This document shows positions 27,485 through 37,770 of a stretch of DNA of 64,000 bases, in pieces (the stretch's first letter is position 1; the number at the start of each line of letters is the position of its first letter). Position numbers and translations under genes: made by a program. This DNA comes from Shewanella sp. SNU WT4. Its GTDB lineage: Bacteria; Pseudomonadota; Gammaproteobacteria; Enterobacterales; Shewanellaceae. The notes beneath the pieces are model-generated. The model searched no databases and was not told where the DNA came from. It worked only from the letters and a program-made list of their open reading frames with translations. The stretch covers positions 2,852,001 to 2,916,000 of the forward strand of contig NZ_CP041151.1 of the NCBI RefSeq assembly GCF_006494715.1. The letters run 5' to 3'.

Positions 27485-28969
27485 ATGACTAACACAGTCA
27501 CCCCACCTGATGCTAAAGCTGAGCAAACAGGCTCGTATCAGGAGATGCATCGTCCATCGTCTGATTTTGAGACTCGCAGCGAATACTTAGATCATGAATT
27601 AGAAATCATGAAGCCAAGACGCTGGCGTTTAAACTTACCCGGTCGTGACTTTCGTTTCGAATGGGAAGATCTGGTCCCAGCATTAGCTGGAACTATTGGT
27701 ATTACCGTTATGTATAGTGCGGTAATGTCATCCTATGCCGCGGCCTTTGGTTTAGGTGCCGACTTCGTTATCGAAAACGTACGAGTAGAGATGTGGGTAT
27801 CTGCCCTGATCTTCTGTATTTTCGTGTCGGGCTTCATGAATCCTCGCGCTAACCTTGCTGGTAACCATGGCCCTATGATCCCTATGATCGGCATGATTGC
27901 TATGTCAGGTGGTCACCCATTAGCATTAGCTATTTTGATTGCCATTTTTGGTATGACACTTAGCTTAGTGAAAGGCGGCTCGCGGCTAGTTAACCTCACC
28001 AGTGAAGGGGTGGCCGGTGGACTCTTGGTCTACTTAGGTATTATGGGCGCGCAAAGCCAAATCAATAACTTAATCGATTGGGCTGAAGGCCTGAAGATGG
28101 GTTATGTGGCGTTTGCCGTACTGTTCCTAAACGTGGTGCTTTATGCTTACCTAGCCAAAATTGGTAAGCGTTGGTTAGCCATCCCTGCCTGTAGTGCTTT
28201 AGCCGTAGGTGTTGCGTTAGCTTTAGGCGCCCCGTTCCATTTCACGACTGAGCCAGGCTTACCTAACCTCAACCCAGTATACTGGTGGGGTTCAACCGAA
28301 ACCGGTTGGAAATTAGGTTTACCAACCACTCAACATTTCTTAGCATCTTTACCTTTTGCTATCTTAGCTGTTGCTATGTGGTCTCCTGATTTCTTAGGTC
28401 ACAGAATCTTCCAAGAGCTGAATTATCCTAAGAAAGCTAAAGAAGTATTGATGGATGTTGACGATACTATGGCGGGCTGTTCAGTGCGCCAGTTCGTAGG
28501 TACAGCATTTGGTGGTGGTAACGTAACATCAAGCTGGGGTACCTATATGATCCCTGCTGCTATCGCTAAGCGTCCTATCCCTGCGGGCGGTATTTTGCTG
28601 GGTATCATGTGTATTGTGGTTGCCACTGTCGGCTACCCAATGGACATAGCGGTATGGGCTCCGGTAATGAGTATCGCATTGCTAGTAGGTGTATTCTTAC
28701 CTCTGCTTGAAGCGGGTATGCAGATGGTTAAATCTACTGCGTCTTCACAAACCGCGGGGATCTGTATCTTTGCCTCTATGGTTGTGAATCCAGTATTTGG
28801 CTGGGCATTAACTATGCTGTTAGACAACAATGGTCTGATCGGTGATAAAGAACGCGCTAAGCAATTATCAACCGCTGATCGCTTGATTATCCCAGGCTTA
28901 GCCTTTGCCGTATGTTTGGCTGCTATGCTGGCTGTGGGCATGATCCGCGGTATTCCTGCACTGCTCTAA
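27485..28969 (+). CDS. DUF3360 family membrane protein (putative transporter)
   Basis: A 494-residue protein with a 55-residue cytosolic N-terminus followed by about 12 hydrophobic helices. The layout, and segments such as PALAGTIGITVMYSAV, GFMNPRANLAGNHGPMIPM and FGGGNVTSSWGTYMIPAA, fit the DUF3360 family, whose fold seems related to SulP/uracil-type elevator transporters. No substrate is known to me. It lies between focA and pflB, directly upstream of pflB on the same strand, with its own strong terminator. A carboxylate such as pyruvate, lactate or formate is a reasonable guess from location alone. Confidence 0.7.
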   Translation: MTNTVTPPDAKAEQTGSYQEMHRPSSDFETRSEYLDHELEIMKPRRWRLNLPGRDFRFEWEDLVPALAGTIGITVMYSAVMSSYAAAFGLGADFVIENVRVEMWVSALIFCIFVSGFMNPRANLAGNHGPMIPMIGMIAMSGGHPLALAILIAIFGMTLSLVKGGSRLVNLTSEGVAGGLLVYLGIMGAQSQINNLIDWAEGLKMGYVAFAVLFLNVVLYAYLAKIGKRWLAIPACSALAVGVALALGAPFHFTTEPGLPNLNPVYWWGSTETGWKLGLPTTQHFLASLPFAILAVAMWSPDFLGHRIFQELNYPKKAKEVLMDVDDTMAGCSVRQFVGTAFGGGNVTSSWGTYMIPAAIAKRPIPAGGILLGIMCIVVATVGYPMDIAVWAPVMSIALLVGVFLPLLEAGMQMVKSTASSQTAGICIFASMVVNPVFGWALTMLLDNNGLIGDKERAKQLSTADRLIIPGLAFAVCLAAMLAVGMIRGIPALL

Positions 28970-28995
28970 TCGCTTGCTGTTAATCGCTTGCCCCT

Positions 28996-29024
28996 ATGGC
29001 ACCTGTTTTACAGGTGCCATTTTT
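28996..29024 (+). terminator. Terminator after the DUF3360 gene
   Basis: Ten-bp perfect stem (ATGGCACCTG, complement at 29011-29020), loop TTTTA, then a T-run. It isolates the DUF3360 gene from pflB. Confidence 0.92.
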
Positions 29025-29050
29025 ATAAACACCTATCCTCTGCTTAAATT

Positions 29051-29066
29051 TGTGACTAACATCACA
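29051..29066. promoter_or_regulatory. CRP-type site upstream of pflB
   Basis: TGTGACTAACATCACA matches TGTGA-N6-TCACA at every fixed base. It lies 447 bases before the pflB start. In Shewanella CRP is a main regulator of anaerobic metabolism, which fits the location. Confidence 0.65.
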
Positions 29067-29200
29067 GTCAAACCCTCGTTAAACCTCAAATTACTGCCAA
29101 CTCAAAAAAACCTTTAAAAACATAGCGTTGCGCACGCATTTGTTGTGGTCGTTATTTTGTGCACAAAAAAACGTTCTCAAGTTAATGGTAGTTATGCCAG

Positions 29201-29226
29201 AAAATTGTTAGCTCGGTAACAATTTT
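29201..29226. promoter_or_regulatory. 10-bp perfect inverted repeat upstream of pflB
   Basis: Arms AAAATTGTTA and TAACAATTTT flank a six-base spacer. It could be a dimeric repressor operator; the arms recall the lac operator but no lac genes are here. It could also form a weak RNA hairpin. Confidence 0.45.
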
Positions 29227-29297
29227 ATGATCTGATGCTGCGAAAGCGCACGGTTTAAGATGCGAGCCATTTTCTACTATGCTAATATGCTTTGGAC

Positions 29298-29314
29298 AAT
29301 TGGTCTTACCAATT
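29298..29314. promoter_or_regulatory. PdhR-type operator upstream of pflB
   Basis: AATTGGTCTTACCAATT is a perfect 7-bp inverted repeat around three bases, matching all 12 fixed positions of the E. coli PdhR consensus. It lies 199 bases before pflB. PdhR senses pyruvate, the substrate of PFL. Confidence 0.65.
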
Positions 29315-29512
29315 TGATAAGTGGTGGTTTTCTTGATAGTCCACTTGTCTGTAATTTATTCCTTTGGAATAAGCTTACTCACTTCGCCTCGACATTCTAT
29401 TAGGCAAACGCCTCAAGGTGTAGTGAGTGAAGGACTTAGTGCTGAACTGACTTTGGTGAAGGTGCCACGGCGGTTTCAGTAACCTTGATATCAACAAGAA
29501 GGTATTAGTACG

Positions 29513-31795
29513 ATGACTGATAAAACTGATCTGTTTGCAAATGCGTGGGAAGGTTTCGTTCCTGGCGATTGGAAATCGGAGGTCAATGTACGTGACTTTA
29601 TCCAAACTAACTACACCCCTTATGAAGGTGATGAGTCTTTCTTAGCCGGTCCTACCGAAGCCACCACAATTTTGTGGGACAAGGTTATGGAAGGCATTAA
29701 AGAAGAAAACCGCACTCATGCTCCAGTGGATTTTGATACTGACGTAGTATCTACCATCACTGCCCATGACGCTGGTTACATCATTAAAGATCTGGAGACC
29801 ATCGTTGGTCTGCAGACTGAAGCGCCATTGAAGCGCGCCATGATGCCTAACGGCGGCGTACGTATGATCGAAGGATCATGCAAAGCTTACGGTCGCGTAA
29901 TTAACCCAGAAGTTAAATACGTTTACTCTGAACTGCGTAAGACCCACAACCAAGGTGTATTCGACGTATACACTCCAGAAATCCTGGCTTGTCGTAAGTC
30001 TGGCATCCTGACTGGTTTACCTGATGCATATGGCCGTGGCCGTATCATTGGTGATTACCGTCGTGTTGCTCTGTACGGTATCGACTTCCTGATGAAGGAT
30101 AAAGTGGCTCAGTTCACTTCATTACAAGCTAAGTTCGAAGCTGGTGATGATCTGCAAATGACCATGCAGTTGCGTGAAGAGATTTCTGAGCAGCACCGTG
30201 CTCTGGGTCAAATGAAGAAAATGGCTGCCAAGTATGGTTTTGACATTTCTCGCCCAGCGACCAACGCTCAAGAAGCTATCCAGTGGACCTATTTCGGTTA
30301 CTTAGCTGCTATTAAGAGCCAAAATGGCGCAGCTATGTCATTAGGCCGTACTGCGACTTTCTTAGACGTGTTCATCGAACGCGATCTGAAAGCAGGTACC
30401 ATCACTGAATCGCAAGCTCAAGAAATGGTTGACCATTTCGTAATGAAACTGCGTATGGTTCGCTTCCTGCGTACCCCAGAATACGATGAATTGTTCTCTG
30501 GCGACCCAATTTGGGCGACTGAGTCAATCGGCGGTATGGGTTTAGATGGTCGTACTTTAGTGAGCAAGAACAACTTCCGTTTCTTGAACACTCTGTACAA
30601 CATGGGCCCAAGCCCAGAGCCAAACATCACTGTATTGTGGTCTGAGCAATTACCACAGGGCTTTAAAGAGTACTGTGCTAAAGTATCTATCGATACCAGC
30701 TCTATCCAGTACGAAAACGATGACCTGATGCGTCCTGATTTCGAATCTGACGATTATGCGATTGCTTGTTGTGTAAGCCCAATGATCGTGGGTAAGCACA
30801 TGCAGTTCTTTGGTGCTCGTGCTAACTTAGCCAAGACCATGCTGTATGCAATCAACGGCGGCGTTGATGAAAAACTGAAGATCCAAGTAGGCCCAGTGGC
30901 TGACAAGATCACTGACGAAGTTCTGAACTTTGACGATGTGTTCTCACGCTTAGATTCTCTGATGGATTGGTTAGCGACTCAATATGTGAGCGCGCTGAAC
31001 GCTATTCACTGGAGCCATGACAAGTACAGCTACGAAGCTGCCCTGATGGCACTGCATGACCGTGACGTACGTCGCACTATGGCTTGTGGTATCGCTGGTC
31101 TGTCTATCGCTGCTGACTCACTGTCTGCAATCAAGTTTGCTAAAGTGAAGCCAATCCGTGATGAAGACGGTATTGCTGTCGATTTCGAAATCGAAGGTGA
31201 TTATCCTAAGTTTGGTAACAACGACGCTCGCGTTGATGATATCGCTTGTGACTTAGTTGAACGCTTCATGAAGAAAATCCGTGACAAGAAGATGTACCGC
31301 AATGCAGTACCTACTCAGTCAATCCTGACCATTACTTCTAACGTAGTATATGGTAAGAAGACTGGTACTACTCCAGACGGTCGTCCTTCAGGCGCGCCAT
31401 TTGCTCCAGGTGCAAACCCAATGCATGGCCGTGATGAAAACGGTGCTGTAGCATCTCTGACTTCTGTTGCTAAACTGCCATTTGCTCACGCTCAAGACGG
31501 TATCTCTTATACTTTCTCTATCGTGCCAAATGCTTTAGGTAAAGATGACAGCCAACGTCGCACTAACTTAGCTGCGCTGATGGACGGTTACTTTGCTAAC
31601 AACGAAGTACGTGAAGGTGGTCAACACTTAAACGTAAACGTTCTGAACCGTGAAACTCTGGAAGATGCAGTAGCACATCCAGAAAACTACCCACAGCTGA
31701 CCATTCGTGTGTCTGGCTATGCGGTACGTTTCAACTCTCTGACTCCAGAGCAGCAACGTGACGTTATCACTCGTACTTTCACTAAATCTTTATAA
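29513..31795 (+). CDS. pflB: Pyruvate formate-lyase (formate C-acetyltransferase)
   Basis: A 760-residue glycyl-radical enzyme turning pyruvate and CoA into acetyl-CoA and formate without oxygen. The active-site pair Cys419-Cys420 lies in AIACCVSPM, and the radical glycine is Gly735 in RVSGYAVRF near the C-terminus. Length equals E. coli PflB (760). Frequent preferred codons (CGT, AAC, GGT) suggest high expression. The upstream region holds CRP and PdhR-type sites. pflA follows after a hairpin. Formate leaves via FocA; acetyl-CoA goes to ackA-pta, all nearby. Confidence 0.98.
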   Translation: MTDKTDLFANAWEGFVPGDWKSEVNVRDFIQTNYTPYEGDESFLAGPTEATTILWDKVMEGIKEENRTHAPVDFDTDVVSTITAHDAGYIIKDLETIVGLQTEAPLKRAMMPNGGVRMIEGSCKAYGRVINPEVKYVYSELRKTHNQGVFDVYTPEILACRKSGILTGLPDAYGRGRIIGDYRRVALYGIDFLMKDKVAQFTSLQAKFEAGDDLQMTMQLREEISEQHRALGQMKKMAAKYGFDISRPATNAQEAIQWTYFGYLAAIKSQNGAAMSLGRTATFLDVFIERDLKAGTITESQAQEMVDHFVMKLRMVRFLRTPEYDELFSGDPIWATESIGGMGLDGRTLVSKNNFRFLNTLYNMGPSPEPNITVLWSEQLPQGFKEYCAKVSIDTSSIQYENDDLMRPDFESDDYAIACCVSPMIVGKHMQFFGARANLAKTMLYAINGGVDEKLKIQVGPVADKITDEVLNFDDVFSRLDSLMDWLATQYVSALNAIHWSHDKYSYEAALMALHDRDVRRTMACGIAGLSIAADSLSAIKFAKVKPIRDEDGIAVDFEIEGDYPKFGNNDARVDDIACDLVERFMKKIRDKKMYRNAVPTQSILTITSNVVYGKKTGTTPDGRPSGAPFAPGANPMHGRDENGAVASLTSVAKLPFAHAQDGISYTFSIVPNALGKDDSQRRTNLAALMDGYFANNEVREGGQHLNVNVLNRETLEDAVAHPENYPQLTIRVSGYAVRFNSLTPEQQRDVITRTFTKSL

Positions 31796-31816
31796 GATTT
31801 AAGTAGTTAGACGATA

Positions 31817-31843
31817 CGGCAGTGCATCCGCACTGCCGCTTTT
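31817..31843 (+). terminator. Hairpin with T-run between pflB and pflA
   Basis: Nine-bp stem (CGGCAGTGC, complement at 31830-31838), ATCC loop and CTTTTT. It forms an intrinsic terminator just 15 bases before the pflA start, so only part of the pflB message should continue into pflA, matching the small amount of activase needed. Confidence 0.8.
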
Positions 31844-31857
31844 TATCAGGAGACCCT

Positions 31858-32595
31858 ATGACAATCACAGGACGCATTCATTCCATAGAATCTTTCGGCA
31901 CCGTCGATGGTCCAGGAATTCGCTTTATTGCCTTTTTACAAGGCTGCTTAATGCGCTGTTTGTATTGCCATAATCGTGACACCTGGGATACCCATGCTGG
32001 TAAAGAAGTCACAGTCGAAGATTTGATGAAACAAATCCGCGCTTATATGGGTTTCTATACTAATGGTGGTGGTGTAACAGCCAGTGGTGGCGAAGCCCTA
32101 CTGCAGCTCGATTTTATCAATGAATGGTTTAAAGCCTGTAAGGCTGAAGGTATCAACACTTGTCTTGATACTAATGGTATGTTGCGCAAATATACCCCGG
32201 TTATCGATGAACTACTCGATAACACCGATCTGGTAATGCTTGATATTAAACAGATGAATGATGAAAAACACATTGATCTGACCAAAGTAAGCAACCAAAG
32301 AACATTACAATTTGCTGAGTATTTGGCAAAGAGACAACAAAAAACTTGGATTCGTTACGTAGTCGTTGGTGGTCATACTGATGATATCGAGTCGGCTCGC
32401 GAATTGGCCGAGTTTATTAAGCCCATGAGTAATGTCGAAAAAATCGAATTACTGCCTTATCACGAGTTGGGTAAGCATAAATGGGATGTATTGGGCGATG
32501 AATATCAGCTCAATGATGTTTCGCCGCCAAGCAGCGAAACTATGGAAAAAATAAAGGCCGTTTTTGTTGAAATGGGCCTTAATGCGATCTACTGA
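31858..32595 (+). CDS. pflA: Pyruvate formate-lyase activating enzyme
   Basis: A 245-residue radical-SAM enzyme that installs the glycyl radical on PflB. The 4Fe-4S ligands are Cys30, Cys34 and Cys37 ([13 protein letters not shown]), and the SAM region is [10 protein letters not shown]. Length matches E. coli PflA (246). The start at 31858 has an AGGAG site just upstream; the earlier ATG-like frame at 31822 falls inside the hairpin. Expected to be cytosolic and oxygen-sensitive. Confidence 0.97.
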   Translation: MTITGRIHSIESFGTVDGPGIRFIAFLQGCLMRCLYCHNRDTWDTHAGKEVTVEDLMKQIRAYMGFYTNGGGVTASGGEALLQLDFINEWFKACKAEGINTCLDTNGMLRKYTPVIDELLDNTDLVMLDIKQMNDEKHIDLTKVSNQRTLQFAEYLAKRQQKTWIRYVVVGGHTDDIESARELAEFIKPMSNVEKIELLPYHELGKHKWDVLGDEYQLNDVSPPSSETMEKIKAVFVEMGLNAIY

Positions 32596-32607
32596 TTAAT
32601 GCTTAAC

Positions 32608-33051
32608 TTAGAGTTCTTCCCAATACTTGGGTTCTAAGCGCTCAAAAGCAAGTTTTAAAATATTTGCCATGTCCTGATAACGGGCATTGGCACCTAAAGG
32701 ATGGCAACTGACACCCAGGTGTTGCAGTTTAGCCGACAGTTGATTGCCCCAATCTAATAAGGTTAACGGCAACGGATGTTGAGCTCGCCATCCTAACCAA
32801 ATCAGTCCCTGTACTGGTAGGCTGAGAAAAAATAGCGTCATGGCTAAGGTTTGTGGGAATACATCCCAACCTAACAGGTAAAGCTGACTGAACATGACAC
32901 CTATGGCCAATGCTGGTGTTACCGGCAAGGCCAACTGAGTCGCTCGCATGACGCGGTACTCGGGAAAGTAGTAACCCAATTGTCTGACCATAGGCCAAGT
33001 CTTCATATAATGACGACCAAGTCGAATGGTTTTGAGTAGTGAAGTGCTCAA
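32608..33051 (-). CDS. yfbV: Membrane protein YfbV (DUF412), Ter macrodomain insulator
   Basis: A 147-residue inner-membrane protein with two helices (VTPALAIGVMFSQLYLLGW; QTLAMTLFFLSLPVQGLIWLGW read in part), the C-terminal NQLSAKLQHLGV and YQDMANILKLAFERL regions matching E. coli YfbV. In E. coli YfbV insulates the Ter macrodomain from its neighbours. The start is a TTG with no clear ribosome site; homology supports it, but M17 is an alternative. Divergent from ackA, as in E. coli where yfbV adjoins ackA-pta. Confidence 0.85.
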   Translation of the reverse strand: MSTSLLKTIRLGRHYMKTWPMVRQLGYYFPEYRVMRATQLALPVTPALAIGVMFSQLYLLGWDVFPQTLAMTLFFLSLPVQGLIWLGWRAQHPLPLTLLDWGNQLSAKLQHLGVSCHPLGANARYQDMANILKLAFERLEPKYWEEL

Positions 33052-33159
33052 TGAATAGACACCAAAAAACTGAACCTGTTGTTACCTTAGCATAGCAAAG
33101 GGCTAGACCCAAACGCTGTCAAAGAAACACAGTAACTTCGCCCATAAGGGCATACGGTG

Positions 33160-33200
33160 CTCCGAAGTCATTCGGAGTCAGTAGTCGAGTGGTAACACTC
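33160..33200 (+). promoter_or_regulatory. Two small hairpins in the ackA leader
   Basis: CTCCGAA with TTCGGAG (33160-33166, 33171-33177), then GAGTG with CACTC around GTAA (33187-33191, 33196-33200), 25 bases before the ackA start. Could stabilise the messenger 5' end; function unproven. Confidence 0.4.
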
Positions 33201-33224
33201 ATTCAATGGTATAAAGGTTTTAAC

Positions 33225-34424
33225 ATGTCCAACAAATTGGTTTTGGTTCTTAACTGCGGCAGTTCTTCACTGAAATTTGCTATCATGGATGCAGCAACTG
33301 GTGATGATCATATCTCTGGTCTGGCAGAATGTTTTGGTTTAGAAGATTCTCGCATCAAGTGGAAAGTAGACGGTGCTAAGCACGAAGCACAATTAGGCGC
33401 CTTCACCGCTCACCGCGAAGCGGTTGAGTATATCGTTGACACTATTTTGGCTGCGCACCCTGCTCTGGCTGCTCAAATCCAAGCTGTAGGTCACCGTATC
33501 GTTCATGGTGGTGAGAAATTCACTCAGTCTATGATCATTGACCAGGACGTTCTGCAAGGCATCGAAGATTGTTCTTCACTGGCTCCTTTGCACAACCCAG
33601 CTCACCTGATCGGTATCCGCGCTGCTATGGCTTCTTTCCCAAGCCTGCCACAAGTTGCCGTATTTGATACTGCTTTCCACCAGACTATGCCAGAGCACGC
33701 TTATATCTATGCTCTGCCATACAAGCTGTACCGTGAAAACGCTGTGCGTCGTTATGGTATGCATGGTACTAGCCACTTATTCGTAAGCCGTGAAGCCGCT
33801 AAAGTGCTGAACAAAGATATCACTGAAACCAATGTTATCTGTGCTCACTTAGGCAACGGCGCTTCTGTTACTGCTATTAAAGGCGGTAAGAGTGTTGATA
33901 CTTCTATGGGTATGACTCCATTAGAAGGTCTGGTAATGGGTACTCGTTGTGGCGATATCGACCCTTCAATCATCTTCCATTTGGTTGAGCAACTGGGTTA
34001 TACCGTTCAAGAAGTTAACGACATGCTGAACAAGCAGTCTGGCTTACTGGGTATTTCTGAACTGACTAACGATTGCCGTGGCATCGAAGAAGGTTTTGCT
34101 GCTGGTCACAAAGGCGCGACTTTAGCCTTAGAGATCTTCTGCTACCGTTTAGCTAAGTATATTGCTTCTTACACTGTGGCTTTAGGCCGTTTAGACGCAG
34201 TAATCTTCACCGGTGGTATCGGTGAAAACTCTGATCTGATCCGTGCCAAAGTGTTAGAAATGCTGTCTATCTTCAACTTCAACGTTGATAGCGATCGCAA
34301 CAAAGCTGCACGCTTTGGCAATGGTGGCATCATCACTAAAGATGAAGGCACTGTAGCTATGGTAATCCCAACTAATGAAGAGTGGGTTATCGCTGAAGAT
34401 TCAATTCGTCTGATCACTAAGTAA
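33225..34424 (+). CDS. ackA: Acetate kinase
   Basis: A 399-residue ASKHA-fold kinase that makes ATP and acetate from acetyl phosphate. The N-terminal [13 protein letters not shown] and later [20 protein letters not shown] and FTGGIGENS are family signatures. Length matches E. coli AckA (400). Start 33225 (MSNKLVLVL) has an AAAGG site, while an earlier ATG at 33189 has none. It is followed 77 bases later by pta with a hairpin between; both are expressed together to conserve energy from acetyl-CoA made by PFL. Confidence 0.98.
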   Translation: MSNKLVLVLNCGSSSLKFAIMDAATGDDHISGLAECFGLEDSRIKWKVDGAKHEAQLGAFTAHREAVEYIVDTILAAHPALAAQIQAVGHRIVHGGEKFTQSMIIDQDVLQGIEDCSSLAPLHNPAHLIGIRAAMASFPSLPQVAVFDTAFHQTMPEHAYIYALPYKLYRENAVRRYGMHGTSHLFVSREAAKVLNKDITETNVICAHLGNGASVTAIKGGKSVDTSMGMTPLEGLVMGTRCGDIDPSIIFHLVEQLGYTVQEVNDMLNKQSGLLGISELTNDCRGIEEGFAAGHKGATLALEIFCYRLAKYIASYTVALGRLDAVIFTGGIGENSDLIRAKVLEMLSIFNFNVDSDRNKAARFGNGGIITKDEGTVAMVIPTNEEWVIAEDSIRLITK

Positions 34425-34435
34425 TCAGTCAATAA

Positions 34436-34458
34436 CAGGCCGCTCAATGAGCGGCCTG
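34436..34458 (+). promoter_or_regulatory. Intercistronic hairpin between ackA and pta
   Basis: Eleven-bp perfect stem CAGGCCGCTCA with its complement at 34448-34458. It has no T-run, so it is more likely an RNA-processing or stability element than a terminator. Confidence 0.55.
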
Positions 34459-34501
34459 ATTGGTTTGCACACTGCAAAACCATACACTTATTGAGGTTTT
34501 T

Positions 34502-36640
34502 ATGACTCGTAAAATTATGCTCGTCCCAATCGGAACTGGTGTTGGTCTGACGTCTGTCAGCCTCGGCATGGTCCGTGCTTTAGAGCGCCATGGCGTTAAA
34601 GTTCAGTTTTTCAAGCCAATCAGCCAGTTACGTTCACATGACTCAGGTCCTGAGCGTTCAACTACTATCTTAAGCAAATCTCCAACGGTTAACCCACTTG
34701 AGCCTTTCGACATGGAACATGCCGAAGCCTTAATCCGTGCTGATGAGCAAGATATGCTGATGGAGCAAATTATTGCTCGCGCCAGTGAATGCGCTGCTAA
34801 TACTGAAACTCTGATTGTAGAAGCTTTAGTACAGACTCGTAGCCACTCTTTTGCTGATGACGTTAACTACACCATGGCTAAGGCTTTGGATGCAGACGTT
34901 ATTTTCGTTGCTACTCCAGGTAACGATAGCCCAACTGCATTAATGAACCGTTTAGAAATCGCGTTCAATGCCTGGGGCGGCAGTGAAAACAAGCGTATTA
35001 TCGGCGCTATCATCAACAAGATTGGTGCTCCGGTAGATGATGATGGACGTACTCGTCCTGATTTGACCGACATGTTTGATCGTGAAGCCCCTGCTCACTT
35101 GGAATCATGTGATTTATTCCAACTGCCAAGCAAGAGCCCACTGCGCATTTTAGGTAGCGTTCCATACAACATCGATTTAGTGTCGCCACGCGCCTCTGAT
35201 TTAGCCAAGCACTTACGTGCTCGCATTATCAGTGCTGGTGATATGAACACTCGTCGTTTACGTAACGTGACTTTCTGTGCTCGTAGCATTCCGAACATGG
35301 TTAGCCACTTCAAGCCAGATTCACTATTAGTGACTTCTGGCGATCGCAGTGATGTGATTGTTGCAGCCTGTTTAGCGGCCATGAATGGCGTTAAAATTGG
35401 TGCCTTATTGTTGACTGGTTCTTATGAGCCAGAGCCACAAATCATGGCATTGTGTGAGCAAGCATTTGAAACTGGTCTGCCAATCTTCCTGACAGATACC
35501 AATACTTGGCAGACGTCGCTGAATATTCAACGTTTTGATCACGAAGTACCAGTAGATGATGCCGTGCGCATTGAACTGGTTCAAGAATTCGTGGCTGGCC
35601 ACGTTGATCAAGCGTGGATCCAAAGCGTTACTGAAAATTCTCCACGTGAGCACCGTTTGTCACCACCAGCTTTCCGTTACAAGTTAACTGAATTAGCACG
35701 TGCTGCCAATAAGACTGTAGTGCTGCCTGAAGGTGATGAGCCACGTACCATTAAAGCCGCTAGCATCTGTGCTGAGCGCGGTATTGCTCGTTGTGTACTG
35801 TTAGGTAATCCTGATGAGATTAAGCGTATTGCTAAACAGCAAAACGTTATCTTAGGTAAAGGCGTAGAAATCATGGATCCAGAGTTGGTTCGTGAAAACT
35901 ATGTTGAACCTCTGGTTGAACTGCGTCGCAGCAAAGGCATGACTGAAGTGGTTGCTCGTGAGCAATTACAAGACAACATGGTACTGGGTACTATGATGTT
36001 AGCTCAAGGCGAAGTGGACGGTATCGTTTCTGGCGCGGTAAACACCACAGCCAATACCATTCGTCCGCCACTGCAGTTAATCAAAACTGCACCAGGTTCA
36101 AGCTTAGTATCATCTATCTTCTTTATGTTGATGCCTGATCAAGTGCTGGTTTATGGTGACTGCGCCATTAACCCAGATCCAAGTGCTGAACAGTTAGCTG
36201 ATATCGCTATTCAGTCAGCTGAGTCTGCTCAAGCCTTTGGTATCGAACCAAAAGTTGCCATGATCAGTTACTCAACTGGTACTTCAGGTACTGGTAGTGA
36301 TGTTGAAAAGGTACGTGAAGCGACTCGTATTGCTAAAGAAAAGCGTCCAGATCTGATCATCGATGGCCCACTGCAGTATGACGCTGCCGTGATGCCAAAC
36401 GTTGCGCGCTCTAAGGCGCCTAACAGCCCTGTTGCTGGTCAAGCCACTGTATTCGTCTTCCCAGACTTAAACACTGGTAACACCACTTATAAAGCTGTAC
36501 AACGTAGTGCTGACTTAATCAGTATTGGCCCTATGCTGCAAGGCATGCGTAAGCCAGTAAACGATTTGTCTCGTGGTGCTTTGGTAGACGATATCGTTTA
36601 CACCATCGCTCTGACTGCGATTCAGGCTAACCAAGCGTAA
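34502..36640 (+). CDS. pta: Phosphate acetyltransferase
   Basis: A 712-residue enzyme converting acetyl-CoA and phosphate to acetyl phosphate. The N-terminal P-loop-like domain ([19 protein letters not shown]) is followed by a DRTGG-type middle domain ([18 protein letters not shown], about 270-380) and the C-terminal PTA/PTB catalytic domain ([36 protein letters not shown]). The size fits the long PTA type of E. coli (714). The ATG at 34502 has a GAGG site; an earlier frame begins at 34460. A UUCG-loop terminator follows. Confidence 0.97.
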   Translation: MTRKIMLVPIGTGVGLTSVSLGMVRALERHGVKVQFFKPISQLRSHDSGPERSTTILSKSPTVNPLEPFDMEHAEALIRADEQDMLMEQIIARASECAANTETLIVEALVQTRSHSFADDVNYTMAKALDADVIFVATPGNDSPTALMNRLEIAFNAWGGSENKRIIGAIINKIGAPVDDDGRTRPDLTDMFDREAPAHLESCDLFQLPSKSPLRILGSVPYNIDLVSPRASDLAKHLRARIISAGDMNTRRLRNVTFCARSIPNMVSHFKPDSLLVTSGDRSDVIVAACLAAMNGVKIGALLLTGSYEPEPQIMALCEQAFETGLPIFLTDTNTWQTSLNIQRFDHEVPVDDAVRIELVQEFVAGHVDQAWIQSVTENSPREHRLSPPAFRYKLTELARAANKTVVLPEGDEPRTIKAASICAERGIARCVLLGNPDEIKRIAKQQNVILGKGVEIMDPELVRENYVEPLVELRRSKGMTEVVAREQLQDNMVLGTMMLAQGEVDGIVSGAVNTTANTIRPPLQLIKTAPGSSLVSSIFFMLMPDQVLVYGDCAINPDPSAEQLADIAIQSAESAQAFGIEPKVAMISYSTGTSGTGSDVEKVREATRIAKEKRPDLIIDGPLQYDAAVMPNVARSKAPNSPVAGQATVFVFPDLNTGNTTYKAVQRSADLISIGPMLQGMRKPVNDLSRGALVDDIVYTIALTAIQANQA

Positions 36641-36663
36641 TTCGCTTTAATGGTTACCTAAAA

Positions 36664-36690
36664 ACGTCGACTTCGGTCGGCGTTTTTTTA
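36664..36690 (+). terminator. Terminator after pta
   Basis: Nine-bp stem AACGTCGAC with a TTCG tetraloop and GTCGGCGTT (one G-T pair), followed by a T7 run. It lies 23 bases past the pta stop. Confidence 0.92.
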
Positions 36691-37022
36691 TGGCTGTAAT
36701 CTGGGATTATTGTCGGACTATAAAGAAGATAGGTCACTACACGTTAATAAAATATGCTGCCGATATGCGCTTATAACACGCTATCAGTACTCACTTAAAA
36801 GTCATAAAAAACCAGCCAAGACCAATAGTAGTGCCCATGAGTATCAAAAGGTAGATTAGCTTTAAACTTAGCAATATAGCCCACTAAAATAAGCTAAATA
36901 GATGATAATTGACGGTATTTATACAGAAATGTGATGGAATTAACGACAACATTGACGTGGCGCAAAAAACAACCACAAAGATAAGCCACTTAAAAACAAT
37001 GACTTAGTTTAGTTATCCTTAG

Positions 37023-37057
37023 TCATCCACATAGTTACCCACAGATTCTGTGGACAA
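37023..37057. promoter_or_regulatory. Three DnaA-box-like nonamers
   Basis: TCATCCACA (37023-37031), TTACCCACA (37035-37043) and TTGTCCACA on the minus strand (37049-37057) each differ by one base from TTATCCACA. They occur within 35 bp. This is not near dnaA or another origin gene, so any role would be DnaA titration or regulation. Confidence 0.35.
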
Positions 37058-37265
37058 GTATTTAGACTAGTCTTTTAGCATTGCTGTTTTTACTAGTCAC
37101 TGTCAAGTGTAATGATGGGATCTCAGTGCGATCGCTCGCTATTTCAGCGCCAAGGATTCGGCTATACCAAATTACAACTCATATGAGTAAATGTTCAACT
37201 GTTCTTGACATACATAGATCTAGATTTTATACCTAAGTGATTATGCTAAGAGGATAAATGGACTT

Positions 37266-37691
37266 ATGCGCATTATTCTTCTAATAATTATCTTGCTCAT
37301 TAATGGCTGTGGACCGGATCCAATAGATGGTTCCAATACGCCAGAAAGTGCAGTGTTAGGCTTCTTTCAAGCAATTTACATAGATAATAATGTTGATGGC
37401 GCCAAAGAGTTTGTTACCCCTGAATTAGCTGAGTTATTGCAGCACTACTACCTAGCCAGTCAAATCCAGCGTCATGTATTTTCACTACCCATGACCCAAG
37501 TTAAGCTAAAAATACTAGAGGTTGAATTAGACTTCTTACGAAAATCCAGTGATGTCACGACTGTTATCATTAAGTTTGATGGCTTGAAAGGGGGTAAAGT
37601 CTGGGTAGATGATCGCAAAGTAAAAATTCGCAAAATCAGAGGTCGTTGGATAATCACAGATTTTATCGCCGAAACTAATGTCCGTGGTTAA
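37266..37691 (+). CDS. Small predicted lipoprotein (DUF4878-like)
   Basis: A 141-residue protein with a lipoprotein signal (IILLIIILLINGCGPDP; lipobox INGC). The mature part starts NTPESAVLGFFQAIYIDNN and ends with KIRGRWIITDFIAE, the pattern of an NTF2-like/DUF4878 fold, in which a helical pair precedes a curved sheet. I do not recognise a specific function. The gene stands alone between pta and a small gene on the other strand. Confidence 0.7.
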   Translation: MRIILLIIILLINGCGPDPIDGSNTPESAVLGFFQAIYIDNNVDGAKEFVTPELAELLQHYYLASQIQRHVFSLPMTQVKLKILEVELDFLRKSSDVTTVIIKFDGLKGGKVWVDDRKVKIRKIRGRWIITDFIAETNVRG

Positions 37692-37770
37692 ACTCTTGCA
37701 CATACAACATGATTAGCCAATGAGTATACCCAGCATACCTAGTGGTAATCTCATTTATTGAACATAAAAA

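Larger units (their letters stand above)
28970..29512 (+). other. pflB upstream control region
   Basis: 543 bases with a terminator for the DUF3360 gene, then a CRP site (29051-29066), a 10-bp inverted repeat (29201-29226), a PdhR-type box (29298-29314) and the pflB ribosome site AAGAAGG ten bases before the start. No gene is evident. An imperfect ArcA-like direct repeat (GTTAATGGTAGTTAT at 29181-29195) is weak. The long leader suggests several promoters, as at pfl in E. coli. Confidence 0.65.
36641..37265 (+). other. Intergenic region between pta and a lipoprotein gene
   Basis: 625 bases. The pta terminator is at its left end. The rest is AT-rich without a supported gene. A group of three DnaA-box-like nonamers occurs at 37023-37057. 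The sequence CAGTGCGATCGCTCGC near 37126 is a GC island only. The lipoprotein gene begins at 37266 with GAGGATAAATGG upstream. Confidence 0.55.

Noticed and set aside
29201..29226. A lac operator
   Set aside because: The arms resemble lacO, but there is no lacI or lactose gene nearby and spacing differs, so I list it only as an inverted repeat.
32729..33112. 127-codon frame opposite/overlapping yfbV
   Set aside because: It overlaps the better supported yfbV frame, and shows no domain or ribosome site.
37023..37057. A chromosome or plasmid replication origin
   Set aside because: Only three imperfect boxes, no AT-rich unwinding repeats and no dnaA, dnaN, gidA or rep gene nearby.
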